DNA from: CAZLYF01 sp964586835
GTDB taxonomy: Bacteria; Bacillota; Clostridia; Christensenellales; Aristaeellaceae
Assembly (NCBI GenBank): GCA_964586835.1
Contig: CAZPIC010000010.1
Span: 1-64,000 of the forward strand
Length of the DNA stretch: 64,000 nucleotides
Direction of reading: 5' to 3'
Of the stretch, positions 8,381-17,450 are shown one piece after another. Made by a program: the position numbers and the translations under genes. A model generated the notes under the pieces. The model had not been told where the DNA came from. It did no database searches and saw nothing but the letters and a program-made list of their open reading frames with translations. Within the stretch, counting starts at the first letter, position 1, and each line of letters opens with the position of its first letter.

Positions 8381-10153
8381 ATGAAACGCAAGTGTTTAAG
8401 TATTTTGCTGCTGTTGCTTCTGTGTGCAGCTCAGGCCTTCGCTTCCTCTGGGGACGAAACAGTGAGCGCCTTCGTGGATGTGCCAGGCTTGCTGCGCCCC
8501 GGAAAGGCTGAGCGCATCAGCTTCTACTCCGCTTTAGACAGCCCTGTGGATCTCATGGTGGACTTAAAGGGATCCCAGGAGCGTTTTTCTGTATTCGGGC
8601 AGATTCCCGCACGACGCGGTATGAACAACCTGACCTGGAATGGGCTGGACAACTCCGGTCAACCGCTTCAGGAAGGCGAGTACAGCCTGATTTTGCGACA
8701 GGGAGAAGTCGATGCCGCACACGCTTCCTTGTCTGTCGGCCCGCCTGGGCCGCGTATCCTGTCTTTTACGCTGAGCGACTCGGCCATCTCGCCCGGTACG
8801 CCCTGGTACCTTTCGGCGGAGGTCAACATGCCCGGAACCCTGCGCCTTTCGTTGGAAGGCACAGAGGGCGACCAGACCATCGCCCTTGAGGAGGCGGAAG
8901 GGGGCACCGTGACGCTTGGCTGGGACGGGACGCTGGAAGGCAATGACGCAGAACCGGGGGACCGGCAGCTGAAGCTGACTCTCACGGATGCCTCGGGCTT
9001 TAGCAGCAATGTCCACTACATCCTTGTTTCCCTGCTGGAGGCACCAACGCTGCCCGTGAACACAAGCTCCCCGGATCCGACATCTGGCCCGCCTGACCGA
9101 CACTTCAAGTCTCCTGGCAGCGAGCCGCTGGATCCTTCGCTGAAACAGTCGGGTTACTGGGCCCTTCCGGCTGGCGATTTTAACGAAGACGCCATCTGGA
9201 AGGCTATGATGCAACCCATCACCGTACTCACAGGTGGTGACCAGAGGGAAACCTACAAGCTGCGCGTGACTCCGGATAAAAGCCTTGCGGCTTCGAACAT
9301 CGTAGGCGAGATTACTTTCGTCTCCCAAGGGGTGAATGTCTTAGAACACCGACCGGATGGCTGGTCGCTGGTCGAGGCGTTTAACAGCTCTTATGGCCCC
9401 AAAAATAAATCTCGGCCGGGGTATGGGGACACCGACGATCTGATCCGGGGATATGTGCGCACAGAGAATCTTCAGGTCAAAGTTCCCAGAGATGATTATG
9501 GGCTTCTCATTGACAAGCTGAAGCAAAGGCTTTACGTGTTCAAGGACGGAAAGCTGTTTACGGAGCTTGTGATCTCCACAGGTCTTCCGACCACCCGTCA
9601 GCCTTGGAACGAGACGCCTTCCGGCGAATACCTCATGGTCAGCCGGGTAGGCGAGTTTAATGCGGGAAATCTGGTTTGCGCCATGGCCATGCGCATCAAT
9701 GGCGGAGCGCTGATCCATGAGGTCCCCTACATCCTCAATGAAGCGACGCAGTACAAGGATTACAGCATCCAGGAAAGACAGCTTGGCGACAAGGCAAGCC
9801 ACGGCTGTATCCGTGTGCAGCGAAAAAACAATGCGGATGGCATCAACATGACCTGGCTGTGGAACAATATCAAGGTCAATACAAAGGTGCTTGTCTGGGA
9901 TGATGCACCCGGTCGGTACTATGAGTATCCGCCGGACAACCTGGCGCTCTTCTTCAACCCTGTCGGGGGAAAGTATTACCATATGGACCGCAATTGCCCG
10001 AGCATCAAAGACAGGTACCTGCCCCTGGAGGGGAGCCTGAGCTATGCCGAACTGGACAACGATGCTTTCAGGAAGCTTGAGCCTTGCTTTGCCTGCACTC
10101 CTCCGCTGCGCAAAGCAGAAATCGAAGCCATCAACCACAAGAACGGTTTCTGA
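8381..10153 (+). CDS. Secreted L,D-transpeptidase (YkuD family) with N-terminal Ig-like domains
   Basis: This enzyme forms or exchanges 3-3 peptide cross-links, or attaches proteins to peptidoglycan, outside the membrane. The 590-residue product opens with a signal peptide (MKRKCLSILLLLLLCAAQAFA). Two beta-rich segments resembling FlgD-type Ig domains follow (NNLTWNGLDNSGQPLQEGEY is diagnostic). A YkuD domain runs from about 365 to 510 with catalytic SHGCIRV, Cys476. After it comes a 45-residue tail with the pattern CPS...PCFAC, resembling small Cys-rich metal-binding tails of secreted proteins. The start at 8381 has GGAGG five bases upstream. The gene stands alone, divergent from the repair operon. 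Confidence 0.9.
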   Translation: MKRKCLSILLLLLLCAAQAFASSGDETVSAFVDVPGLLRPGKAERISFYSALDSPVDLMVDLKGSQERFSVFGQIPARRGMNNLTWNGLDNSGQPLQEGEYSLILRQGEVDAAHASLSVGPPGPRILSFTLSDSAISPGTPWYLSAEVNMPGTLRLSLEGTEGDQTIALEEAEGGTVTLGWDGTLEGNDAEPGDRQLKLTLTDASGFSSNVHYILVSLLEAPTLPVNTSSPDPTSGPPDRHFKSPGSEPLDPSLKQSGYWALPAGDFNEDAIWKAMMQPITVLTGGDQRETYKLRVTPDKSLAASNIVGEITFVSQGVNVLEHRPDGWSLVEAFNSSYGPKNKSRPGYGDTDDLIRGYVRTENLQVKVPRDDYGLLIDKLKQRLYVFKDGKLFTELVISTGLPTTRQPWNETPSGEYLMVSRVGEFNAGNLVCAMAMRINGGALIHEVPYILNEATQYKDYSIQERQLGDKASHGCIRVQRKNNADGINMTWLWNNIKVNTKVLVWDDAPGRYYEYPPDNLALFFNPVGGKYYHMDRNCPSIKDRYLPLEGSLSYAELDNDAFRKLEPCFACTPPLRKAEIEAINHKNGF

Positions 10154-10197
10154 GCGATGCAGACCTGGGACGAGAGGCGCAAGGGGACGCCGCCTCC

Positions 10198-10226
10198 TTG
10201 CGCCAGTGTTTTAAAAGCGGTATACT
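10198..10226 (+). promoter_or_regulatory. Promoter of the asp23-fakA unit
   Basis: TTGCGC (10198-10203), a 17-base spacer and TATACT (10221-10226) lie about 40 bases before the Asp23-family start and after the transpeptidase stop. Confidence 0.65.
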
Positions 10227-10269
10227 GCGCCTGGCTGAGACGACTGCGCCAGCAAGGAGGCCCTTTGCC

Positions 10270-10620
10270 GTGGAGTTCAAGATCAAAAACGATATAGGAA
10301 CCATCTATATCTCTGAAGACGTCATGCTCAAGGTCGTTGGATACGCTGCCCTCGAGTGCTATGGCATCGTTGCGATGTCATCCAAGCGCGCCAAAGACGG
10401 CATCGTGGAATGGTTGGGGCGTGAAAACCTGAGCAAGGGCGTACAGATCAAATCCGTTGACGAGATGATCGACGTAGATCTGTTCATTGTTGTTGAATAT
10501 GGCATTTCCGTCACGGCTGCCTGCGCCTCCATCAAGGAAGTCGTTCGCTACAAGCTTGAAAGCATGACGGGCATCAAGGTTCGCAACGTGAACATCACTG
10601 TGGAAGGCATTCGTGTCTGA
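10270..10620 (+). CDS. Asp23/Gls24 family envelope stress protein
   Basis: This small Asp23/Gls24-family protein has 116 residues. Family members are membrane-associated or abundant cytosolic proteins linked to envelope stress and lipid metabolism, and in Bacillota one copy almost always precedes fakA, as here. The conserved core is visible in GTIYISEDVMLKVVGYAALE and in the C-terminal VNITVEGIRV. The start is GTG 10270, with AGGAGG nine bases upstream (10255-10260). A longer reading from 10084 would run through the end of the transpeptidase and the promoter. The next gene follows within 24 bases. Confidence 0.92.
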   Translation: MEFKIKNDIGTIYISEDVMLKVVGYAALECYGIVAMSSKRAKDGIVEWLGRENLSKGVQIKSVDEMIDVDLFIVVEYGISVTAACASIKEVVRYKLESMTGIKVRNVNITVEGIRV

Positions 10621-10643
10621 CGGTGCGAAACGGAGGTAACAGG

Positions 10644-12296
10644 GTGTCGGAATTGGGTTGGATCGATGCCTCCACGCTTCGCGAGATGGTCAGCGCCGGC
10701 GCTGCGCTACTTGAGAAGAACCGGGAGATCGTCAACGCTCTCAACGTATTTCCTGTCCCCGATGGCGATACAGGGACGAATATGTCCATGACCATGCTCT
10801 CAGCACTGCGGGAGATCAACAGCCATGACGTGACGGCAGCCGGCATGGCTGCCGAGGCCCTGGCGAAGGGTGCGCTCAGAGGCGCGCGCGGCAACAGCGG
10901 GGTGATTCTGTCCCAGCTGTTCAGGGGCTTTGCTAAGGCGCTGGAAAATGTGGAAAGGATCAGCCCCAGGCAGTTTGCGGCTGCGATCAAGAGCGGGTCG
11001 GATACCGCCTACAAAGCTGTCATGAAACCAAAGGAAGGGACAATCCTGACGGTCGCGCGCGTTGTTGCGGACGACGCGATCCGCCAGGCCAATAAGGATC
11101 CGGACGACTTTGACGCCCTTTTTCGCGTCATCATCACCAGCGGCGAAGGCATTTTGAAGCGGACACAGGATATGCTGCCCGTCCTGAAGCAGGCGGGTGT
11201 CATCGATGCAGGCGGCCGTGGCCTGATGCTCATCTACGCTGGGTATGCCTCCGTCATCCGCGGTGAACACGCCGACGAGCTGCTCCTTGACCTGAGCGCA
11301 GACTCTGTCTCGGAGCTTGGCTTTGTCGACGATCATGACGAGCTGGGGGAGATACGCTTCGCCTACTGTACGGAGTTTCTGATCCAAAACCTGCGTGAAG
11401 GCGTATCGGATATGGAGATCACGAACTTCAGGCGCAGGCTCAGCCGCATCGGAGATAGCGTACTCGTCGTGGGAGACCTGTCGCTGATCAAGGTGCATGT
11501 GCACACGAACGAGCCCGGAAAGGCTCTTCAGTACGGCGTTTCTCTGGGCGAGCTTGACGGCATGAAGATCGAGAACATGATCCAGCAGCGCCGGGATAAC
11601 CAGGCGCGCAAAGAAAAGGCAGAGCAGGACAACCCCGCAAACGCATCCGGCATCGTCTCTGTCGCCCTGGGAGAGGGCTTTTCCAGGATCTTCACCGATC
11701 TCGGTGTGGACAAGGTGGTCGACGGCGGGCAGACGATGAACCCCAGCATTGAGGACCTCCAGAAAGCTGTTGAAAGCATCCGTGCGCGCAGCGTGTTTGT
11801 GTTGCCCAACAACGGAAATGTGATCCTCGCAGCACGCCAGGTTGCCGAACTGTCGGACAAAAGGGTCATCGTGCTCCCGACCAAGAACGTGGCGATGGGC
11901 ATCGCAGCTGTTGTCGCCTTCCAGCCTGACGCGCCTGCGGAAGAAAACGAGGAACGGATGAATGCCGCTGCCCAGAAGGTCCGAACCGGGACGATCACGT
12001 TCGCTGTGCGCGACACCGATCTGGAAGAGCTGCACATTAAAGAGGGCGATGTCATAGGGCTGAACAATGGAAAGCTGACCATCACCGGATGCACGACGAC
12101 AGAGGTTGCGATGAGCCTGATGCGCGAGATTGTCACTGGAGATGACGGGCTGATCACGGTATATTACGGAGCAGAAACGCGGGAGGAGGAGGCGGAGGCG
12201 CTGGCAGACGAAATCCGCAGGACTTATCCTGCCTGCGATGTAGAAGTCCATTGGGGCGGACAACCTCTGTATTACTATCTGCTTTCTGTGGAGTAG
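10644..12296 (+). CDS. fakA: Fatty acid kinase catalytic subunit FakA (DAK2 domain)
   Basis: FakA, with a FakB fatty-acid carrier, phosphorylates exogenous fatty acids to acyl-phosphate for PlsX/PlsY lipid synthesis. The 550-residue protein has the Dak2 ATP/Mg site DGDTGTN at residues 40-46, the RGARGNSGVILSQLFRG block, a middle domain and a C-terminal DegV-like region. I chose GTG 10644 because CGGAGGT ends six bases before it. The GTG at 10623 has no site. A terminator after the gene separates it from recG. PlsX and ACP, which use its product pathway, are encoded at 41178-42416. Confidence 0.93.
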   Translation: MSELGWIDASTLREMVSAGAALLEKNREIVNALNVFPVPDGDTGTNMSMTMLSALREINSHDVTAAGMAAEALAKGALRGARGNSGVILSQLFRGFAKALENVERISPRQFAAAIKSGSDTAYKAVMKPKEGTILTVARVVADDAIRQANKDPDDFDALFRVIITSGEGILKRTQDMLPVLKQAGVIDAGGRGLMLIYAGYASVIRGEHADELLLDLSADSVSELGFVDDHDELGEIRFAYCTEFLIQNLREGVSDMEITNFRRRLSRIGDSVLVVGDLSLIKVHVHTNEPGKALQYGVSLGELDGMKIENMIQQRRDNQARKEKAEQDNPANASGIVSVALGEGFSRIFTDLGVDKVVDGGQTMNPSIEDLQKAVESIRARSVFVLPNNGNVILAARQVAELSDKRVIVLPTKNVAMGIAAVVAFQPDAPAEENEERMNAAAQKVRTGTITFAVRDTDLEELHIKEGDVIGLNNGKLTITGCTTTEVAMSLMREIVTGDDGLITVYYGAETREEEAEALADEIRRTYPACDVEVHWGGQPLYYYLLSVE

Positions 12297-12317
12297 ACCC
12301 GCGTAGATTCCCCCTGG

Positions 12318-12347
12318 AGCTGTCGCTGCTGCGGCAGCTTGTTCTTT
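12318..12347 (+). terminator. Intrinsic terminator after fakA
   Basis: A 9-bp stem (12318-12326 with 12331-12339, one G.U pair) closed by TGCT is followed by a T-rich run to 12347. It lies 20 bases beyond the fakA stop. It would end the asp23-fakA message, with partial read-through possible since recG has no clear promoter of its own. Confidence 0.65.
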
Positions 12348-12392
12348 ATCCGACTCCGCGTGCAAGCCCGGAAGGAAAGGAGGCGTCCTCAG

Positions 12393-14381
12393 GTGCGGCT
12401 CAGAGACCTGAAGGGGATTGGCGACAAGCGCTGGGAATCCCTGAAAAAGGCTGGGATCGGCGACCTTCAGGCACTCATCGCGACCCTGCCGGTCAGTTAT
12501 CGGGATACGACCCAATCCGTGTCGCTGGACAGCCTCCGCGAAGACGCCACATGCTGTGTTACCGGCACGCTGCGTTCGGCGGCTTCCCTCACCCGCTCAG
12601 GGACGCTCTCGATTGTCCGCTGCGTTTTGGAAGATGCGAGCGGGATCCTGCGCCTGGTCTGGTTTAATCAGCCCTGGAGGGTGGGCCTGCTTCGCGCGGG
12701 CACGGAGTACGCATTCTTTGGGCGCGTTGAACGATATGCCGGGGCGTTGAGCATGGTCAACCCCTCGCTTGTTCAGGAACGCGCGATCCTGCCCGTGTAC
12801 AGGGCTCTTCCGGGCCTGCCGTCCGGGACACTCCTGTCCCTGATTAGGCAGGCGCTTGCTGTGAGTGACATCAGAGAGACGCTGCCTGCGTCCCTGCGCG
12901 ACCGGTATAGGCTGTGCGGACGTTCCACCGCGCTTCAGCAGGTTCACTGCCCGACAGACACCGCATCTTTACAAGAGGCCAGGCGGCGCATCGCCTTTGA
13001 AAACCTGCTGCTCTACCATATGGCGACCCTCCTTCTGCATCGGGAAGGCCGCTGCGGTATCCTCATCCAGGAAAGCGTCTCGGACTATCTGAGGCAGCTT
13101 CCCTTCAAGCCCACCGAAGCGCAGAGAAGAGCGATTCGCGATATCGAGGCTGATTTTTGTTCCGGGCGCCCGATGCGCCGTCTGCTGCAGGGCGATGTCG
13201 GGTCAGGAAAGACAGCAGTGGTGTTTGCAGCGGCCTTTCTTGCCGCAAGGGCTGGCTACCAGACCGCCCTCATGGCTCCAACCGAGATTCTGGCTCGTCA
13301 GCACCTGCGCAGCGCTGAGCGACTCCTTGGCCCTCTGGGTGTCAAGAGCGGTCTGCTGCTTGGAAGCATGCCGGAGACATACAGGCGCGACGCCCTGCAG
13401 AGGATCCGCGAGGGAGACTGGCAGCTGGTGATCGGGACACAGGCGCTGATTGGCAGAGGGCTTCATTTTAGTCGCCTGGCACTGGCCGTGGTCGATGAAC
13501 AGCACCGGTTTGGGGTCAGACAGCGGCGCACGCTTGGCGAGAAAGCATCGAAGGACCTGACGTCGCATGTGCTCGCTTTGTCCGCAACGCCTATTCCCAG
13601 GACCCTTGCTCTGGTGCTCTATGGGGATCTGGACGTTTCCGCGCTGGATGAACTGCCCCCCGGCAGAAAACAGGTCCGGACGCATCTTGTGCCGGAGCAT
13701 AAAAGAAGTGCCCTCTACGCCTTCATCCGGGACAGGGTCGAGGCAGGGGAACAGGCCTACATCGTCTGCCCGCGGATCCTGGACCAGGCAGAGGATGACG
13801 CGAGAGGCGTCATTGGCATGTACAGGCAGCTGGCGAAGGGTCCGCTCTCGGGCCTGAAGCTGGGGCTTGCCCACGGAGGCCAGCCCTCCAGAGAGATGGA
13901 GGCTGCGCTTCTTGGCTTTACAAGGAAAGAGACAGATGTGCTGATCGCGACCTCCGTCATTGAAGTTGGCATTGACGTTCCCTCCGCCTCAGTAATGGTC
14001 ATCGAGGGCGCAAATGCCTTCGGGCTTTCTCAGCTGCACCAGCTTCGGGGACGCGTAGGCAGAGGCGACCGTGAAAGCTGGTGCTTTCTGATGGCTGGGG
14101 AAAGCGAAAGGCTTGCTGCGCTGTGCCAGAGCACCGATGGCTTCGAGCTATCCCGCAAAGACCTTGAGCTGCGGGGACCGGGCGAGTTTTTGGGCGCCAG
14201 GCAGCATGGAAAGTCATTTCCAAGCGGGTTTGGGGTAGAAGATATCGCCCTCCTGGAGGAGACGCTCAGCTGTGCCAAGGAGATGTTCCGGGAAACCGCG
14301 CAAGCCGATGAACTTGCGGTGATACAGCGCCTGGCTGAAAGCAGATATGCGGAAATGATGGAAAACACAGCGCTCAACTGA
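12393..14381 (+). CDS. recG: ATP-dependent DNA helicase RecG
   Basis: RecG is a monomeric superfamily-2 translocase that reverses stalled forks and branch-migrates junctions and R-loops. The 662-residue product has an N-terminal wedge/OB domain (about 50-150), Walker A GDVGSGKTAV starting at residue 267, the DEQH box at 368-371, motif III LSATPIPRTL and the C-terminal TRG hairpin region (GRVGRGDRESWC onward). The start is GTG 12393, with AAAGGAGG nine bases upstream. A start at 12339 would lie on the terminator arm and lacks a ribosome site. The cysteine desulfurase gene follows 34 bases later. Confidence 0.96.
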   Translation: MRLRDLKGIGDKRWESLKKAGIGDLQALIATLPVSYRDTTQSVSLDSLREDATCCVTGTLRSAASLTRSGTLSIVRCVLEDASGILRLVWFNQPWRVGLLRAGTEYAFFGRVERYAGALSMVNPSLVQERAILPVYRALPGLPSGTLLSLIRQALAVSDIRETLPASLRDRYRLCGRSTALQQVHCPTDTASLQEARRRIAFENLLLYHMATLLLHREGRCGILIQESVSDYLRQLPFKPTEAQRRAIRDIEADFCSGRPMRRLLQGDVGSGKTAVVFAAAFLAARAGYQTALMAPTEILARQHLRSAERLLGPLGVKSGLLLGSMPETYRRDALQRIREGDWQLVIGTQALIGRGLHFSRLALAVVDEQHRFGVRQRRTLGEKASKDLTSHVLALSATPIPRTLALVLYGDLDVSALDELPPGRKQVRTHLVPEHKRSALYAFIRDRVEAGEQAYIVCPRILDQAEDDARGVIGMYRQLAKGPLSGLKLGLAHGGQPSREMEAALLGFTRKETDVLIATSVIEVGIDVPSASVMVIEGANAFGLSQLHQLRGRVGRGDRESWCFLMAGESERLAALCQSTDGFELSRKDLELRGPGEFLGARQHGKSFPSGFGVEDIALLEETLSCAKEMFRETAQADELAVIQRLAESRYAEMMENTALN

Positions 14382-14415
14382 AGCGCCCATGCGCGGGCAA
14401 GCTCTGGAGGATGAC

Positions 14416-15597
14416 ATGGAGCGGATCTATCTGGACAATGCAGCAACGACACGCCTCTTCCCTGAGGTCCTTGAAAAAATGCTCCCCTATTTCGGCCCGA
14501 TTTGCGGGAATCCTTCCAGCGTGCATGCGGAGGGAAGGGAAGCGAGGGGAGCGGTGGAAGAGGCTCGTCGGCAGCTGGCCCTTGCCCTGGGTACAGTTCC
14601 GGGAGAGCTCTATTTCACCTCCGGAGGTACGGAAAGCATCAACCTGGCCCTGAAGGGCGCCGCCTTAGCCTACCGGGAAAGGGGCAGGCACCTCATTACC
14701 TCTTCCATAGAACACCCTGCCGTTCTTCGAGCCTGTGACTGGCTTGAATCCCGGGGGTTTACCGTCACCCGGCTGCCGGTAGGCAGGGATGGGATCCTTT
14801 CTCCCGACGATATCCGCCATGCGATCACCCCCCGGACGACTCTCCTGTCAGTCATGGCGGCAAACAACGAGATCGGGACGATCCAGCCCATACGAGAAAT
14901 CGGTGCACTGGCCCGAAGGCACGGCGTTCTCTTCCACTGCGACGCTGTTCAGGCCGCAGGCGCCATGCCGCTGTGCGTGGAGGATCTCTCCCTTGACCTT
15001 TTGTCGGTTTCCTCCCATAAGTTTCATGGCCCCAAGGGGGTCGGTGCTCTCTATGTGCGCAAAGGGATTCTGCTTGCGCCTCTGATCCATGGGGGATATC
15101 AGGAAGGAGGTATCCGTCCGGGCACAGAGGATGTGGCCGGGATCGTGGGGATGGGCGAGGCGATCCGGCTTGCTACGGGAAGGCTTGAGGCCTCTGCCCA
15201 CACGACCGCTGCCCTGCGCGACAGGCTGGTTGAAGGCATCACATCCTCTATCGCACAGACAAGCGTAAGCGGCCATCCCCGCTTACGCCTTCCAGGCATT
15301 GCCAATATTTGCTTTCCCGGCGTCCGGGGAGACGCGCTGCTCGCCCTCCTTGACCTGGAGGGGGTTGCAGCTTCTGCGGGGTCTGCCTGCGCAGCGGGGG
15401 CGCTGCAGGTGTCCCATGTCCTTTCAGCCGTTGGCCGCTCCAGAGAAGAAGCACGGTCAAGCCTGCGCTTTTCCCTCTCCTGCGACAATACGCTTGGAGA
15501 AGTGGAGCGGCTGCTTCGCCTGCTGCCCGCCATGGTCGCGAGACTCAGGCAAGCAGGGCCGCCCCTTTCGTTTGACACGCCCGCCGCGCCTGTGTAA
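14416..15597 (+). CDS. Cysteine desulfurase (NifS/IscS-like, PLP-dependent)
   Basis: This class-V aminotransferase-fold enzyme releases sulfur from cysteine as an enzyme persulfide for Fe-S clusters or tRNA thiolation. The 393-residue product has the N-terminal YLDNAATT, the PLP-binding lysine K202 in SSHKFHGPKG, and the catalytic cysteine C325 in SAGSACAAGALQ. The start at 14416 is preceded by GGAGG with a five-base spacer. Nine codons upstream is another ATG with no site. MnmA, a likely sulfur acceptor, is encoded in this window at 52932 rather than adjacent, so the physiological partner is uncertain and I give no specific gene name. Confidence 0.93.
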   Translation: MERIYLDNAATTRLFPEVLEKMLPYFGPICGNPSSVHAEGREARGAVEEARRQLALALGTVPGELYFTSGGTESINLALKGAALAYRERGRHLITSSIEHPAVLRACDWLESRGFTVTRLPVGRDGILSPDDIRHAITPRTTLLSVMAANNEIGTIQPIREIGALARRHGVLFHCDAVQAAGAMPLCVEDLSLDLLSVSSHKFHGPKGVGALYVRKGILLAPLIHGGYQEGGIRPGTEDVAGIVGMGEAIRLATGRLEASAHTTAALRDRLVEGITSSIAQTSVSGHPRLRLPGIANICFPGVRGDALLALLDLEGVAASAGSACAAGALQVSHVLSAVGRSREEARSSLRFSLSCDNTLGEVERLLRLLPAMVARLRQAGPPLSFDTPAAPV

Positions 15598-15618
15598 GAT
15601 TCAACTTGCCATCGCAAG

Positions 15619-15647
15619 CCTCCCCGCCTGCAGCACAGGCGGGGAGG
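15619..15647 (+). other. Strong GC-rich hairpin between the desulfurase and hflX
   Basis: A perfect 12-bp stem (15619-15630 with 15636-15647) with a five-base loop lies between the desulfurase stop and the hflX ribosome site. No T run follows, so it is not a standard terminator. It may instead stabilise or process the transcript. Confidence 0.6.
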
Positions 15648-15668
15648 ATGCGTGGAACAGGAGGTTCC

Positions 15669-17450
15669 ATGCGCCAAGTTCACGGCAATCTGGAAGGAAT
15701 TCGCAAAAACACCATTGAAAGGATCGCGCTCCTATACGAGCGCTTTGTTGGCAGGGATGCGTTTTTGCCCGCCGACCTTGCCGGAGAGCTCGCTGAACTC
15801 ACTGCACTGCTGCGCCGTGAGATTTCTGTGTATATCTCCCGCGAGGGAAAGGTCCTCAACGTATCGGTAGGCTTTTTGGACAGCGTGACGCTACCCGTCG
15901 TTATGGAACGCCGCGGGGGCACCCGCCTGTCCCGTGTTCGCTGTGTACATACCCATCCGCAAGGCCTTGCGGCGCTGTCTGACGTGGACCTGGCTGCTTT
16001 GAGAATTTACAGGCTTGACGCGATGTGCGCCCTTGGCGTGGACGACCGGGGCAGCATCAGCGGGTTGAGCGTAGCCTTCCCAACGCCTGAGGACGAGGCG
16101 CCCAGGGTATGGAGCCTGAGTCCCAATGCACTTGACGCCGCCGGCCAGAAAAGGCTGATGGACGAGATTTGTTTCAGCGAGGAGAGCCTTTCGTACCCGA
16201 CAGCTGAAGAGACGGACGCATCGCAGGAAAGGGCCTGGCTTGTCGGGATCGGCGATTCGGCCTCTCTGGACGAGCTTGCCTCACTGTGCGATAGCGCCGG
16301 CGCCCTCGTGGTGGGACGGACCTGGCAGGCGAAAGGACAGCCGGATCCTGTGAGCTTTGTCGGCAGCGGTAAAGCCCGCGAGCTGGCTCTTGACACCCAG
16401 GTAGCCCGGGCAGACCTGTTGGTCGTGGATGACGAAATCACAGCTTCACAAGCTGCGCGCCTTGAAGAGTTCACAGGGCTTAGAACCATAGACCGCACCG
16501 CGCTGATCCTGGACATCTTTGCCCAGCGTGCCAAAACAAGGGAGGGCCGGCTTCAGGTGGAGCTTGCGCAGCTGATCTATCGCTCCAGCCACCTGATTGG
16601 CAGCCGTTCTGCGCTGTCGCGCTTAGGAGGGGGGATTGGCACCAGGGGGCCTGGGGAAACAAAGCTGGAGGTCGACCGCCGCACGATCAGGAACAGGATC
16701 ACCGTGCTGCGTCGCGAGCTGGATGAGCTGAAGACCCAGCGCGCGGTCCGCAGAAAGAACCGTGAAAGAAGCGGTATCCCTGTTATCGCCTTGGTTGGCT
16801 ATACAAATACCGGCAAGTCGTCGCTGCTCAACCGTCTGTCGGGGGCAGAGGCGCATGTGCGTGACCAGCTCTTTGCGACACTGGATCCGATTTCCAGAAA
16901 GCTTGAGCTCCCCGGTGGCGAAAGCTTTGTGCTTGTGGATTCTGTGGGTTTCATCAGCAAGCTGCCTACCCAGCTGGTAGAAGCTTTCCGTTCGACGCTG
17001 GAAGAATCGATGCTCGCTGAGGTTTTAGTTCTGGTCTCCGATGCGTCCAACCCCGGATATATGGCGCAGCGCAGGGTGGTCGAAGAGGTGCTGGCCTCTC
17101 TGGAGGCTGTGGAGCAGCCGCGCATCGATGTGCTCAACAAATGCGACCTGGCGGTCGCAGAAGAATATCCAACCCTGCCCTCCGCCCTCCGCGTGTCGGC
17201 AAAGACCGGAGAGGGGGTGGATCTCCTGCTGGAGGCTATTGCGGAGGCACTGCGCCATCGGGAGAGGCGTGTCAGCGTCTTCGTGCCCTTTTCATCCTAC
17301 GCCGCAGTGGGGGATTTGCGCAGAATCGGACGCGTCCTGTGGGAAGAACACGAGGAGCGCGGCACGCGGGCGGAGCTTGTGCTTGATGCAGCCTCGCTGG
17401 GCAGGCTTCAATCGATCCCCGGCATCGAGATGGGCCAGGGAAGGGTCTGA
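15669..17450 (+). CDS. hflX: GTPase HflX
   Basis: HflX is a ribosome-associated GTPase that splits stalled 70S ribosomes under stress. The 593-residue product is of the long clostridial type. It has an extra N-terminal domain (1-170), the HflX domain with the GGIGTRGPGETKLE signature, a coiled linker, and the G domain with G1 GYTNTGKS at 377-384, G3 DSVGF and G4 NKCD. The start at 15669 follows AGGAGG (15659-15664) by four bases. The stop codon overlaps the start of the first M15 peptidase gene by one base, so the two are probably coupled. Confidence 0.95.
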   Translation: MRQVHGNLEGIRKNTIERIALLYERFVGRDAFLPADLAGELAELTALLRREISVYISREGKVLNVSVGFLDSVTLPVVMERRGGTRLSRVRCVHTHPQGLAALSDVDLAALRIYRLDAMCALGVDDRGSISGLSVAFPTPEDEAPRVWSLSPNALDAAGQKRLMDEICFSEESLSYPTAEETDASQERAWLVGIGDSASLDELASLCDSAGALVVGRTWQAKGQPDPVSFVGSGKARELALDTQVARADLLVVDDEITASQAARLEEFTGLRTIDRTALILDIFAQRAKTREGRLQVELAQLIYRSSHLIGSRSALSRLGGGIGTRGPGETKLEVDRRTIRNRITVLRRELDELKTQRAVRRKNRERSGIPVIALVGYTNTGKSSLLNRLSGAEAHVRDQLFATLDPISRKLELPGGESFVLVDSVGFISKLPTQLVEAFRSTLEESMLAEVLVLVSDASNPGYMAQRRVVEEVLASLEAVEQPRIDVLNKCDLAVAEEYPTLPSALRVSAKTGEGVDLLLEAIAEALRHRERRVSVFVPFSSYAAVGDLRRIGRVLWEEHEERGTRAELVLDAASLGRLQSIPGIEMGQGRV

